Shown here: one piece after another, positions 1 through 5,889 of the stretch | How positions within the stretch are numbered: position 1 is the first letter of the stretch | How the letters are laid out: every line of letters starts with the position of its first letter | The notes under the pieces: generated by a model | Told to the model about the DNA's origin: nothing | The model's database searches: none | What the model saw: the letters and a program-made list of their open reading frames with translations, nothing else | Assembly: GCA_937868035.1 (NCBI GenBank) | Contig: CALMLK010000071.1 | Span: 1-7,115, forward strand | Direction of reading: 5' to 3' | Length of the DNA: 7,115 nucleotides | DNA from: an uncultured Alphaproteobacteria bacterium | GTDB lineage: Bacteria; Pseudomonadota; Alphaproteobacteria; Rhizobiales; Aestuariivirgaceae | Made by a program: the position numbers and the translations under genes

Positions 1-215
1 TTTTCCGCCGCCTTCTCGCGGATGTGGCAGGTGTTGAGGATGACGAGATCCGCTTCCTCCGGTGCTGTTGCAGCCACGTAGCCCTCGCCCGTCAGGATCG
101 CTTCCATGCGGGTCGAGTCGTAGACGTTCATCTGGCAGCCATAGGTGCGGATGAAGACCTTCTTTTCAGCCGTCACGGGTGGGGCCGCGCCGGGGGCCTG
201 GGGCATATCGTTCAT
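1..215 (-). CDS. miaB: MiaB, tRNA-2-methylthio-N6-dimethylallyladenosine synthase (N-terminal part, runs off the left edge)
   Basis: Only the first 71 codons are in the window. MiaB is a cytoplasmic radical-SAM enzyme that adds a methylthio group to i6A at position 37 of tRNAs reading UNN codons. The visible part is the start of the N-terminal MTTase (UPF0004) domain: [12 protein letters not shown] at residues 19-30 and [12 protein letters not shown] at 58-69. Cys27 and Cys63 are two of the three cysteines that hold the auxiliary [4Fe-4S] cluster in this family; the third cysteine and the radical-SAM CxxxCxxC motif would lie off the window. The IREKA signature favours MiaB over the related MtaB and RimO. 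The ATG lies 9 nt after the acyltransferase stop with no clear Shine-Dalgarno sequence, so translation is probably coupled to the upstream gene. A second in-frame ATG lies at codon 4. Confidence 0.93.
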   Translation of the reverse strand, partial: MNDMPQAPGAAPPVTAEKKVFIRTYGCQMNVYDSTRMEAILTGEGYVAATAPEEADLVILNTCHIREKAAE

Positions 216-224
216 GGGCGGGAA

Positions 225-1016
225 TTAGCCGTTTTTGACCGGCCCGTGAAGCGCGTCCACCAGACCGTGACGGATGGTGCGCTCGGCATGAGCGGCGAGG
301 CGTTTCCTGTCCCTGGCATGGGCCATGGTTTCGGGCTCATGGAATATGACCTCCACCGTGAGCGGCCCTTCGGCGACAGCGTTCCACAGATGCGGCGGCA
401 GGTCCATGTCGCCATACCAGGCGTAGCGGGGCACCTCGCGCTGCAACAGGGGAAGCCCCCAGCGCGCGGTGTAGGCCAGCGTCACGGGGATCACGGGAAT
501 CTCGGGATCATGAACGGCGGCGAAATAGGAGGAGCGGAACGGCAATATCTCGCGTCCCGTGTGCGATGTCCCCTCAGGGAAAAGCACGATCATGCCGCCT
601 TCCTTCAGGCGCTCGCTGATCTCGTCGCGCTCCTTGCCGGTGGAGTGGCGGCGTTCGCGGTCGATGTAGACGGTGCGTTGCAGCCGCGACAGCGTGCCGA
701 AGAAGGGCCATTTCGCCACCTCCTTCTTGGCGACGAAACTCACCGGGGCCGCCGCCGAGAGCACGATGATGTCGAGCCAGGAAACATGGTTGGCAACGAT
801 GAATGCCGGACCGCCTGCGGGCCTCTGCCCGGAGATGACGATCCTGATGCCCAGGAGGCGGGCCACGGTGCGGTGATACCAGTGGGGAAAGCGGGCGGCG
901 GCGGCGGGCCAGGCCCAGAGCAGCAGTTGCTGCACCGGCATCAGGGGAAGCGTGAAGGCCGCGAAGCCGAACAGCAGCAAGGCCGGCCGGATATGACGCA
1001 GCGCATCGCCGCTCAT
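225..1016 (-). CDS. Lysophospholipid acyltransferase, PlsC/OlsA-type (1-acyl-glycerol-3-phosphate acyltransferase family)
   Basis: This 263-residue membrane-associated enzyme probably moves an acyl chain to a lyso-lipid. It has an N-terminal hydrophobic segment (about residues 11-38), then the catalytic HX4D motif in NHVSWLD (His77, Asp82), the block AKKEVAKWPFFG (96-107) followed by RTVYIDRERR (114-123), the FPEGTS motif (146-151) and the IPVIPV block (173-178). These are acyltransferase motifs I-IV in the usual order and spacing, and the length is normal. The start is the ATG at 1014-1016, which overlaps the TGA of the upstream tsaB-rimI gene (ATGA); the same frame stays open further upstream, but that stretch lies inside tsaB-rimI and is not coding. 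The substrate cannot be read from sequence. It may be lysophosphatidate (PlsC) or, as in rhizobia, lyso-ornithine lipid (OlsA); from memory rhizobial olsA lies near miaB, which makes OlsA a fair guess only. Confidence 0.9.
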   Translation of the reverse strand: MSGDALRHIRPALLLFGFAAFTLPLMPVQQLLLWAWPAAAARFPHWYHRTVARLLGIRIVISGQRPAGGPAFIVANHVSWLDIIVLSAAAPVSFVAKKEVAKWPFFGTLSRLQRTVYIDRERRHSTGKERDEISERLKEGGMIVLFPEGTSHTGREILPFRSSYFAAVHDPEIPVIPVTLAYTARWGLPLLQREVPRYAWYGDMDLPPHLWNAVAEGPLTVEVIFHEPETMAHARDRKRLAAHAERTIRHGLVDALHGPVKNG

Positions 1017-2110
1017 GGTGTCCGCGTCATCAGGATGGCATCGCAGGGCGCGGCGTCGCGGCGGGCATAGTAGCCCTTGCGCCGTCCCGTTTCGCGAAAG
1101 CCGTGGCTGCCGTAGAGGGCGATGGCCGCGCCATTGTCGGCGGCGACCTCCAGATGCCAGGCCAGAACATTCTGTGCACGGAGCATCTCCAGCGCAGCCT
1201 CCAGCAGCTTTCCGGCGAGGGCGCGGCGGCGCCAATGGGGGGCGGTGCAGAGCGTCAGGATTTCCGCTTCGCCTGCAACACTGCGTAACACCAGGAAGGC
1301 GCGCGGTGCGCCATCGCGTTCCGCCAGCACTGCCGTGACGCCGGGACTGGAGAGTGTTTCGCCAAGGCTCCCGTCGCTCCAGCCGGCCTCGAAGCACATG
1401 CGGTGAAGGCGCGCCAGTGCGGGAATGTCGTCCAGCGTGGCGAGGCGGATTGTCTCCGCAGCAAAGGCCGGCTGTGGCTTGGCGTCCGGTTCCCGGAGAT
1501 AGAGCGGCTGTGGAAGTGCATCCGTTGCGGGACATGTTGCGGCAAGACGGGCAAAGCCGGACGCGACCGGAAGGTCAAAGCCCGTCAGGCGCCTGAGCGG
1601 CGTTCGCGCCAAGGCTACAATGTCATTTGCGCCTGTGCCGATCACGGCGGGCGTGCCATTCTCCGCCAGGGCCAGAACGGCATCCGGGCCATCGAACAGC
1701 AGCTGGCCCGTGACGCCGTTGACGAGCCGGGCGGCATAGAATTGTCCGGTGGCGCCCGCCTTGTGCACCACCAGGAGATCAGGCTCCGCCGCCAGCAGCG
1801 GCGCCGCCGTTGCGGTCAGGGTGTCGATCCCCACGGCGGGGCAATGAAGGGCTGTCGCCATGCCATGCGCAAGCGAGAGGCCGATGCGCAATCCCGTGAA
1901 GGTGCCGGGTCCTGTCGTGACGGCGATGCGCGTCACATCGCGCGGTGACACTCCCGCCGCCGCCAGCACGCGCTGGACCATGGGGGCGATTGCCTCGGCG
2001 TGGCCCTTGTCCATCGCCTGTTGCTCAGCCGCCAGGATACGGTCTTCCGCCGGGCTGTAGAGAGCCGCGGAGCAGGAGGCGAGAGCCGTATCGATGGCGA
2101 GGAGGATCAT
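1013..2110 (-). CDS. tsaB-rimI: TsaB-RimI fusion: tRNA t6A37 complex subunit TsaB joined to ribosomal-protein alanine N-acetyltransferase RimI
   Basis: A 365-residue protein with two domains in one frame. Residues 1 to about 212 are TsaB (YeaZ), the partner that dimerises with TsaD in making N6-threonylcarbamoyl-adenosine 37 of ANN-reading tRNAs: MILLAIDTALASCSAAL at the start, the family motif TGPGTFTGLR (66-75), and the typical TsaB ending PLYLREPDAKP (202-212). Residues about 219-365 are a GNAT domain of RimI type, which acetylates the N-terminal alanine of a ribosomal protein (S18 in E. coli): the acetyl-CoA loop is RRRALAGKLL (294-303), then WHLEVAADNGAAIALYGSHGF (split at 318-338), with Glu321 and Tyr333 matching E. 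coli RimI Glu103 and Tyr115 at the same 12-residue spacing. One oddity is Ala297 where RimI normally has the first glycine of RxxGxG/A. No strong ribosome-binding site precedes the ATG. The stop overlaps the next gene's ATG, and the upstream frcR-like gene ends 66 nt away. Confidence 0.93.
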   Translation of the reverse strand: MILLAIDTALASCSAALYSPAEDRILAAEQQAMDKGHAEAIAPMVQRVLAAAGVSPRDVTRIAVTTGPGTFTGLRIGLSLAHGMATALHCPAVGIDTLTATAAPLLAAEPDLLVVHKAGATGQFYAARLVNGVTGQLLFDGPDAVLALAENGTPAVIGTGANDIVALARTPLRRLTGFDLPVASGFARLAATCPATDALPQPLYLREPDAKPQPAFAAETIRLATLDDIPALARLHRMCFEAGWSDGSLGETLSSPGVTAVLAERDGAPRAFLVLRSVAGEAEILTLCTAPHWRRRALAGKLLEAALEMLRAQNVLAWHLEVAADNGAAIALYGSHGFRETGRRKGYYARRDAAPCDAILMTRTP

Positions 2111-2176
2111 GCCCGCAGGCGTTAAGCCGATGGCGGGGCGGGCTGCAAGGGCGGCGTGCGCGTGCCGCGGATCGAT

Positions 2177-3439
2177 TCAGGCCGCGTCCTTGAAGAGCAC
2201 GTCACGGTCGGCCATGAAATTCGCGAAAAGCGGCAGGCTGGCAGCGCCCATGGCACGGGCATCAATGCCGATGGCGCCCTCCTCGATGGCAAAGGGCGTG
2301 ATGCCGTCCTTGTTGACGAGCTGGGCCTCGGCGCGCGTTGCCTCCACCAGCCGCTGGCGCACGGCAGGCGGTACGGCTCCGTCGATGATGATGGCGGGGC
2401 AATCGACGACGCTCGCAATGCTGGCCACGGCGGAGGCGAGGCCCTTCGCGGCGTGAGAGATCCAGGCGGTCATCTCCGGTTCGGCCTCGGACCAGTCTTC
2501 GCCACGGCGCCACATGAGTGCCGGCGATTTTCCCGCCGCATGGAGAGCGCGTTCCAGCACATAAAGCGAGGCGAAGTGGATGAGCTGCTCGCTGCCGCCG
2601 CCGGGCCGGGGCACGGGCAGTGATCCGAAGGCCGCGGCATTGCCGGTGGGGCCCTGATAGAGCTGTCCGTTCAACACCAGTCCGCCACCGGCGAAATAGC
2701 CGACATAGAGATAGGCGAAGTCGCGATACCTGCGGCCGGTGCCGTGCAGCAGTTCCGCCGCGCAGGCCGCCGTCGCATCGTTGCAGGAGATGACCGGCCA
2801 GTCGCAGAGCTTCATGATCTCGGCGGTGAGATTGAAGTCCTTCCAGGCTTCCATCACGTCATGGGGCGCGCCGATTTCCTCTTCCCACTTCCACAATTCG
2901 AAAGGGGCGGCGATGCCCAGTCCCGCCACGCGGCGCATCTGCTCACGGCCCAGCTTGGCCGCGATCTCCTTCAATCCCTTGCGGGCGAATCCCAGGAAGT
3001 CTTCCGGTGTCGGGAAGTGATAGGGCATGTGCACCTCGTGGCGCTTGCGGCCCGCGAGGTCGATGAGCACCAGGTCGCCGGAGCGGCGGCCCACCTTGAG
3101 TCCGAGCGAAAAGGCACCGTCGGGATTGAGCGAATATGGCTGCGAGGGCTGGCCCACGCGGCCTTTCACGGAGGCTCCCTTGAGCACGAGATTGTCGCGT
3201 TCGAGGCCGCGCACGATCACGGAAACGGTTTGTGCGGAGAGGCCCGTGAGGCGCGCGATCTCGGCCTTCGACAGGCTGCCATGGGTGCGAATGAGGGAGA
3301 GGGCCAAACGTTCGTGGTAGATGCGCACACCGGTCTGGGTGGTGCCGCGCCCCGCCCGTCCGGCATCGGCAACGCCTTCGGCCTCCTCCGCCCGGAGGCG
3401 GGAAAGTTCAACCTTCGCGATGTCGGCCGGCAATGCCAT
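2177..3439 (-). CDS. frcR: ROK-family transcriptional repressor, probable regulator of the divergent frc sugar-transport operon (FrcR-like)
   Basis: This 420-residue DNA-binding regulator has an N-terminal winged helix-turn-helix (about residues 44-95: LSLIRTHGSLSKAEIARLTG, then SAQTVSVIVRGLERDNLV) followed by a sugar-kinase-like ROK domain (about 108-400). The ROK domain keeps the NDATAACAAE block (220-229, with Asp221 at the catalytic/sugar-binding position) and the glycine-rich GGGLVLNGQLYQGPTGNAAAFG (250-271). The zinc site of Mlc/NagC-type proteins is missing: the usual GH is GS (272-273) and the following cysteine cluster is replaced by PVPRPGGGSEQLIHFAS, so any metal-dependent folding must differ. 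The first 30 or so residues are charged and poorly conserved; the ATG at 3439 has only a weak GGGAC-type ribosome-binding site. The gene is divergent from frcB across a 238-nt region with a large palindrome, the normal layout for a sugar repressor and its target. The assignment to fructose is inferred from the neighbour and from the known frcR-frcBCA layout in Sinorhizobium. Confidence 0.9.
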   Translation of the reverse strand: MALPADIAKVELSRLRAEEAEGVADAGRAGRGTTQTGVRIYHERLALSLIRTHGSLSKAEIARLTGLSAQTVSVIVRGLERDNLVLKGASVKGRVGQPSQPYSLNPDGAFSLGLKVGRRSGDLVLIDLAGRKRHEVHMPYHFPTPEDFLGFARKGLKEIAAKLGREQMRRVAGLGIAAPFELWKWEEEIGAPHDVMEAWKDFNLTAEIMKLCDWPVISCNDATAACAAELLHGTGRRYRDFAYLYVGYFAGGGLVLNGQLYQGPTGNAAAFGSLPVPRPGGGSEQLIHFASLYVLERALHAAGKSPALMWRRGEDWSEAEPEMTAWISHAAKGLASAVASIASVVDCPAIIIDGAVPPAVRQRLVEATRAEAQLVNKDGITPFAIEEGAIGIDARAMGAASLPLFANFMADRDVLFKDAA

Positions 3440-3482
3440 GTCCCGTCCCTGCCTTATTGAGTGAATTCATGCGAAGGGCGCA

Positions 3483-3508
3483 GACTTTGCCGTGCCGTTT
3501 GCAAAGTC
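3483..3508. repeat. Perfect inverted repeat, 8-nt arms with 10-nt spacer, beside the main palindrome
   Basis: GACTTTGC at 3483-3490 is exactly complementary to GCAAAGTC at 3501-3508, with CGTGCCGTTT between. The right arm shares its last three bases (3506-3508) with the left arm of the large palindrome. The arm-to-arm centre distance is 18 nt, so the two half-sites lie nearly on the same face of the helix. It lies where the frcR promoter would be expected and could be a second protein site or an auxiliary operator. No family is recognised. Confidence 0.5.
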
Positions 3509-3540
3509 AATAAATAAATCACTCTGATTTACTTATTGAC
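3506..3540. promoter_or_regulatory. Likely ROK-repressor operator: 35-bp near-perfect palindrome
   Basis: The left arm GTCAATAAATAAATCA (3506-3521) and the right arm TGATTTACTTATTGAC (3525-3540) are complementary at 15 of 16 positions (the exception is A3514 against C3532), separated by CTC. The site is strikingly AT-rich in a GC-rich genome. Its right arm contains TTGACA (3536-3541), the -35 box of frcB, and by symmetry the left arm shows TTGACT on the minus strand toward frcR, so a protein bound here would block frcB and possibly frcR. ROK repressors such as NagC and Mlc also bind AT-rich dyads. That this is the site of the FrcR-like protein is inferred from position. Confidence 0.75.
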
Positions 3541-3565
3541 AGTCTGCGGATTTCGATTCCATGAT
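3536..3565 (+). promoter_or_regulatory. Candidate sigma-70-type promoter of the frcBCA operon
   Basis: A perfect -35 hexamer TTGACA (3536-3541) is followed after 18 nt by CATGAT (3560-3565), which matches four of six positions of TATAAT. Transcription would start near 3572 and give a leader of about 105 nt before frcB. The -35 box lies inside the palindromic operator, which fits repression by occlusion. The -10 box is weak, so the exact start is uncertain. For the rest of 3440-3677 I see no further gene. Confidence 0.5.
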
Positions 3566-3640
3566 TGATGCCGTGCAAGTCCAGGCTGGATTTCGAAAAC
3601 GGGTCCGGCACGCTGGCTTTGCGCAAAATCACGACGTTCG

Positions 3641-3656
3641 CCCGCACGCCTGCGGG
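3641..3656 (+). other. Small hairpin in the frcB leader, just before the ribosome-binding site
   Basis: CCCGCA (3641-3646) pairs perfectly with TGCGGG (3651-3656) around a CGCC loop; a G-U pair (3640/3657) can extend it. It ends 7 nt before the Shine-Dalgarno sequence of frcB. It might protect the 5' end of the message or position the ribosome, but a 6-bp stem in GC-rich DNA can also arise by chance. Confidence 0.35.
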
Positions 3657-3663
3657 TCATCAT

Positions 3664-3670
3664 GGGAGGT
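3664..3670 (+). promoter_or_regulatory. Ribosome-binding site that fixes the GTG start of frcB
   Basis: GGGAGGT lies 7 nt before the GTG at 3678-3680. It selects this GTG over the in-frame ATG at 3561, which lies at the candidate -10 box and would bury the signal peptide 39 residues inside the protein. Confidence 0.8.
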
Positions 3671-3677
3671 ATTGAAC

Positions 3678-4697
3678 GTGAAATCATTTCTCAAGACTGC
3701 ACTGCTGAGCGCCGGCCTTCTGGCCATGGCTTCGTCGGCACAGGCCGCCGGCGTCGGCGCCTGCCTGATCACCAAGACGGACACCAACCCCTTCTTCGTG
3801 AAGATGAAGGAAGGCGCGCTTGCCAAGGCCGCCGAACTGGGCGTCGATCTCAAGACCTATGCCGGCAAGGTTGACGGCGATCATGACAGCCAGGTGGCTG
3901 CCATCGAATCCTGCATCGCCGACGGCGCCAAGGGCATCCTCATTGCCGCCTCCGACACCAAGGCCATCGTGGACTCGGTGAAGAAGGCCCAGGCCGCCGG
4001 CCTCGTGGTCATCGCCCTCGACACGCCGCTTGATCCGGCAGACGCTGCTGACGCGACCTTCGCCACCGACAACCTGGAAGCCGGCAAGCTGATCGGCGCC
4101 TGGGCTGCCGCCACGCTCGGCGACAAGGCCAAGGATGCGGTCATCGGCTTCCTCGACCTCACGCCGTCGCAGCCGACGGTCGACGTTCTCCGCGACCAGG
4201 GCTTCATGATGGGCTTCGGCATCGACACCAAGGATGCCAACAAGATCGGTGACGAAGACGATGCCCGCATCGCCGGCCATGACGTCACCAACGGCAACGA
4301 AGAAGGCGGCCGCAAGGCCATGGAAAACCTTCTCCAGAAGAACCCCAACATCAACGTGATCCACACGATCAACGAGCCGGCAGCTGTGGGCGCCTATCAG
4401 GCGCTCAAGGCCGTGGGCAAGGAAAAGGACGTGCTGATCGTCTCGGTTGACGGCGGCTGCCCCGGCGTCAAGTCGGTTGCGGAAGGTGTGATCGGCGCCA
4501 CCTCGCAGCAGTATCCGCTGATGATGGCGGCCTATGGCGTGGAAGCGATCAAGAAGTGGGCTGACACGGGCGAGAAGCCCAAGCCCACGGAAGGCAAGAG
4601 CTTCTTCGACACGGGCGTGAACCTCGTGACCGACAAGCCGGCCAATGGCGTCAAGTCCATCGACACCAAGGAAGGCACGGCGAAGTGCTGGGGTTGA
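3678..4697 (+). CDS. frcB: FrcB, periplasmic sugar-binding protein of a fructose-type ABC importer
   Basis: This 339-residue secreted protein captures sugar in the periplasm and delivers it to the FrcC permease. It starts at GTG with a strong ribosome-binding site. A Sec signal peptide covers residues 1-23 (KSFLK, a hydrophobic stretch, then SSAQA before AG). The mature part is a type-I periplasmic-binding fold (Peripla_BP_4): [13 protein letters not shown] (28-40), GILIAASDT (86-94), [10 protein letters not shown] (110-119), a hinge-region block [17 protein letters not shown] (159-175), [11 protein letters not shown] (230-240), IVSVDGG (254-260) and IGATSQQYP (272-280). These stretches strongly resemble Sinorhizobium FrcB from memory; that system takes up fructose and also mannose and ribose. 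Mature cysteines at 29, 79, 261 and 337 could form disulfides. It is the first gene of frcBCA, with a stem-loop after it and 117 nt before frcC. Substrate assignment rests on similarity. Confidence 0.92.
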   Translation: MKSFLKTALLSAGLLAMASSAQAAGVGACLITKTDTNPFFVKMKEGALAKAAELGVDLKTYAGKVDGDHDSQVAAIESCIADGAKGILIAASDTKAIVDSVKKAQAAGLVVIALDTPLDPADAADATFATDNLEAGKLIGAWAAATLGDKAKDAVIGFLDLTPSQPTVDVLRDQGFMMGFGIDTKDANKIGDEDDARIAGHDVTNGNEEGGRKAMENLLQKNPNINVIHTINEPAAVGAYQALKAVGKEKDVLIVSVDGGCPGVKSVAEGVIGATSQQYPLMMAAYGVEAIKKWADTGEKPKPTEGKSFFDTGVNLVTDKPANGVKSIDTKEGTAKCWG

Positions 4698-4736
4698 TCC
4701 CCGCTGCATTTCGTTCAATGATCTGATCTGAGAGAG

Positions 4737-4756
4737 GGGCGGCTCACGAGCCGCCC
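4737..4756 (+). terminator. Intercistronic GC-rich stem-loop after frcB (mRNA stabiliser or partial terminator)
   Basis: GGGCGGCT (4737-4744) pairs perfectly with AGCCGCCC (4749-4756) around a CACG loop; the loop C and G could also pair. Only TT follows before CC, so it lacks the U-tract of a strong intrinsic terminator. In binding-protein-dependent importers such a structure after the first gene typically protects the upstream message from 3' exonucleases and lets some transcripts read on, giving more binding protein than permease. That role is inferred here. Confidence 0.6.
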
Positions 4757-4776
4757 TTCCACTATCGGGAGTGCGA

Positions 4777-4815
4777 ATGCACCCCAACACACAAGGGAAG
4801 GGAGGGCTGTGCTGA
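4777..4815 (+). CDS. Possible 12-codon leader ORF coupled to frcC (speculative)
   Basis: An ATG at 4777 preceded by GGGAG (4767-4771, 5-nt spacing) opens a 12-codon frame reading MHPNTQGKGGLC and ends at TGA 4813-4815, whose A is the first base of the frcC ATG (TGATG). Ribosomes finishing it could reinitiate at frcC. It also runs across the frcC Shine-Dalgarno sequence. No homologue is recognised and such a short frame can arise by chance. Confidence 0.22.
   Translation: MHPNTQGKGGLC
4801..4806 (+). promoter_or_regulatory. Ribosome-binding site that favours the ATG at 4815 for frcC
   Basis: GGAGGG (4801-4806), within the purine run 4793-4806, lies 8 nt before ATG 4815 but only 2 nt before the in-frame GTG 4809. 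The spacing makes the ATG the better start. Confidence 0.7.
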
Positions 4816-5876
4816 TGAGTCAGGCGCAGGAGTTCGAGAAGGTTCTGGACAAGAGCGACACGAGCGTCGCCTCTTTTGATGAACACGCCGGCGGCCTTCG
4901 CCGCATGCAGCACTTCCTCCATGGCAGCCCTGCCGCCGTCCCGCTGATCGTCCTGATCGGCCTCATCGTGTTCTTCGGCGTCGCCATCGGCGGAAAATTC
5001 TTCTCCGCCTTCACGCTCACGCTCATCCTCCAGCAGGTGGCTGTGGTCGGCATCCTCGCCGCCGCGCAGACGCTCGTCATCCTCACCGCCGGCATCGACC
5101 TGTCGATCGGCGTCATCATGGTGTTCAGCTTCGTGCTGATGGGCAACGGCGTCATCGCCTATGGTCTCCCCGGCCCCATCGCCCTGCTGCTCGGCTTTGC
5201 GCTTGCCGGCCTGTGCGGTGTCGCCAATGGCTTCCTCGTCAGCCGCGTGAAGCTGCCGCCGTTCATCGTGACGCTCGGCACGTGGAACATCATCATGGCG
5301 GCGTGCCTCATCTATTCCGCCAACGAGACCTTGCGCGAAGCCGACGTGACGGCCGCGACCTCGTGGCTGCATTTCTTCGGCACCAGCTTCAAGATCGGCT
5401 CGGCGGCCATCACCCTCGGCGTGCTGCTGATGATCGCGATCTATTTCGTGCTCTGGTACGTGCTGAACTACACGGCCTGGGGCCGGCATCTCTATGCGGT
5501 GGGTGATGATCCCGATGCCGCGCAGCTGTCCGGTATCCGCGTCGACCGCGTGCTGCTCTCGACCTATGGGCTTGCCGGCATCATCGCGGCCATCGCGGCC
5601 TGGGTGTCGATCGGGCGCAACGGCTCCATCTCGCCTTCCACCGTCGTCACCGACTACAACCTGCAGGCCATCACCGCTGCCGTGATCGGCGGCATCTCGC
5701 TCTTCGGCGGACGCGGCTCCATCCTCGGCACCTTGTTCGGCGCCGTGATCGTGGGCGTGATGAGCATGGGCCTCAACATGATGAACGCCGATCCGCAATG
5801 GAAAGTGCTGCTCACCGGTGCGCTCATCATCGGCGCCGTGACAGTCGACCAGTGGATCCGCAAGGTTTCGGGCTGA
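4815..5876 (+). CDS. frcC: FrcC, inner-membrane permease of a fructose-type ABC importer
   Basis: This 353-residue integral membrane protein is of the BPD_transp_2 family (CUT2 sugar permeases such as RbsC); as a dimer it forms the sugar channel. After a soluble N-terminal tail (about 1-40) come around eight to ten hydrophobic segments, beginning with VPLIVLIGLIVFFGVAIGG (42-60). Family blocks are QTLVILTAGIDLSIG (85-99), VSRVKLPPFIVTLGTW (142-157), the cytoplasmic coupling loop AVGDDPDAAQLSGIRVDR (228-245) that contacts the ATPase, and the C-terminal AAVIGGISLFGGRGSILGT (288-306). The protein ends DQWIRKVSG, very like rhizobial FrcC from memory. Length is normal. A GTG two codons upstream (4809) is less likely because of ribosome-binding-site spacing. 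It sits between frcB and frcA, with 13 nt to frcA. Confidence 0.92.
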   Translation: MSQAQEFEKVLDKSDTSVASFDEHAGGLRRMQHFLHGSPAAVPLIVLIGLIVFFGVAIGGKFFSAFTLTLILQQVAVVGILAAAQTLVILTAGIDLSIGVIMVFSFVLMGNGVIAYGLPGPIALLLGFALAGLCGVANGFLVSRVKLPPFIVTLGTWNIIMAACLIYSANETLREADVTAATSWLHFFGTSFKIGSAAITLGVLLMIAIYFVLWYVLNYTAWGRHLYAVGDDPDAAQLSGIRVDRVLLSTYGLAGIIAAIAAWVSIGRNGSISPSTVVTDYNLQAITAAVIGGISLFGGRGSILGTLFGAVIVGVMSMGLNMMNADPQWKVLLTGALIIGAVTVDQWIRKVSG

Positions 5877-5881
5877 AGGAG
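5876..5881 (+). promoter_or_regulatory. Ribosome-binding site that favours the ATG at 5890 for frcA
   Basis: AAGGAG begins on the last base of the frcC stop codon. It is 8 nt before ATG 5890 and only 2 nt before ATG 5884, so the second ATG is the likelier start. Confidence 0.7.
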
Positions 5882-5889
5882 AGATGACC

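Noticed and set aside
24..1070. A 348-codon plus-strand frame opposite miaB and the acyltransferase.
   Set aside because: The opposite strand encodes two proteins with all family motifs; this frame is low-complexity Gly/Arg/His-rich shadow sequence.
1017..1535. A longer acyltransferase starting at 1535 instead of 1016.
   Set aside because: The added 173 residues lie in another frame of tsaB-rimI and show no domain; the ATG at 1016 gives a normal-length protein and an ATGA overlap.
2744..3460. A 238-codon plus-strand frame opposite the ROK regulator.
   Set aside because: It is antisense to a complete ROK protein with intact HTH and glycine-rich motifs; it shows no family motif of its own.
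3561..3677. An N-terminal extension of FrcB from ATG 3561.
   Set aside because: It lacks a ribosome-binding site, begins at the candidate -10 box, and would place the signal peptide internally; GTG 3678 has a strong GGGAGGT.
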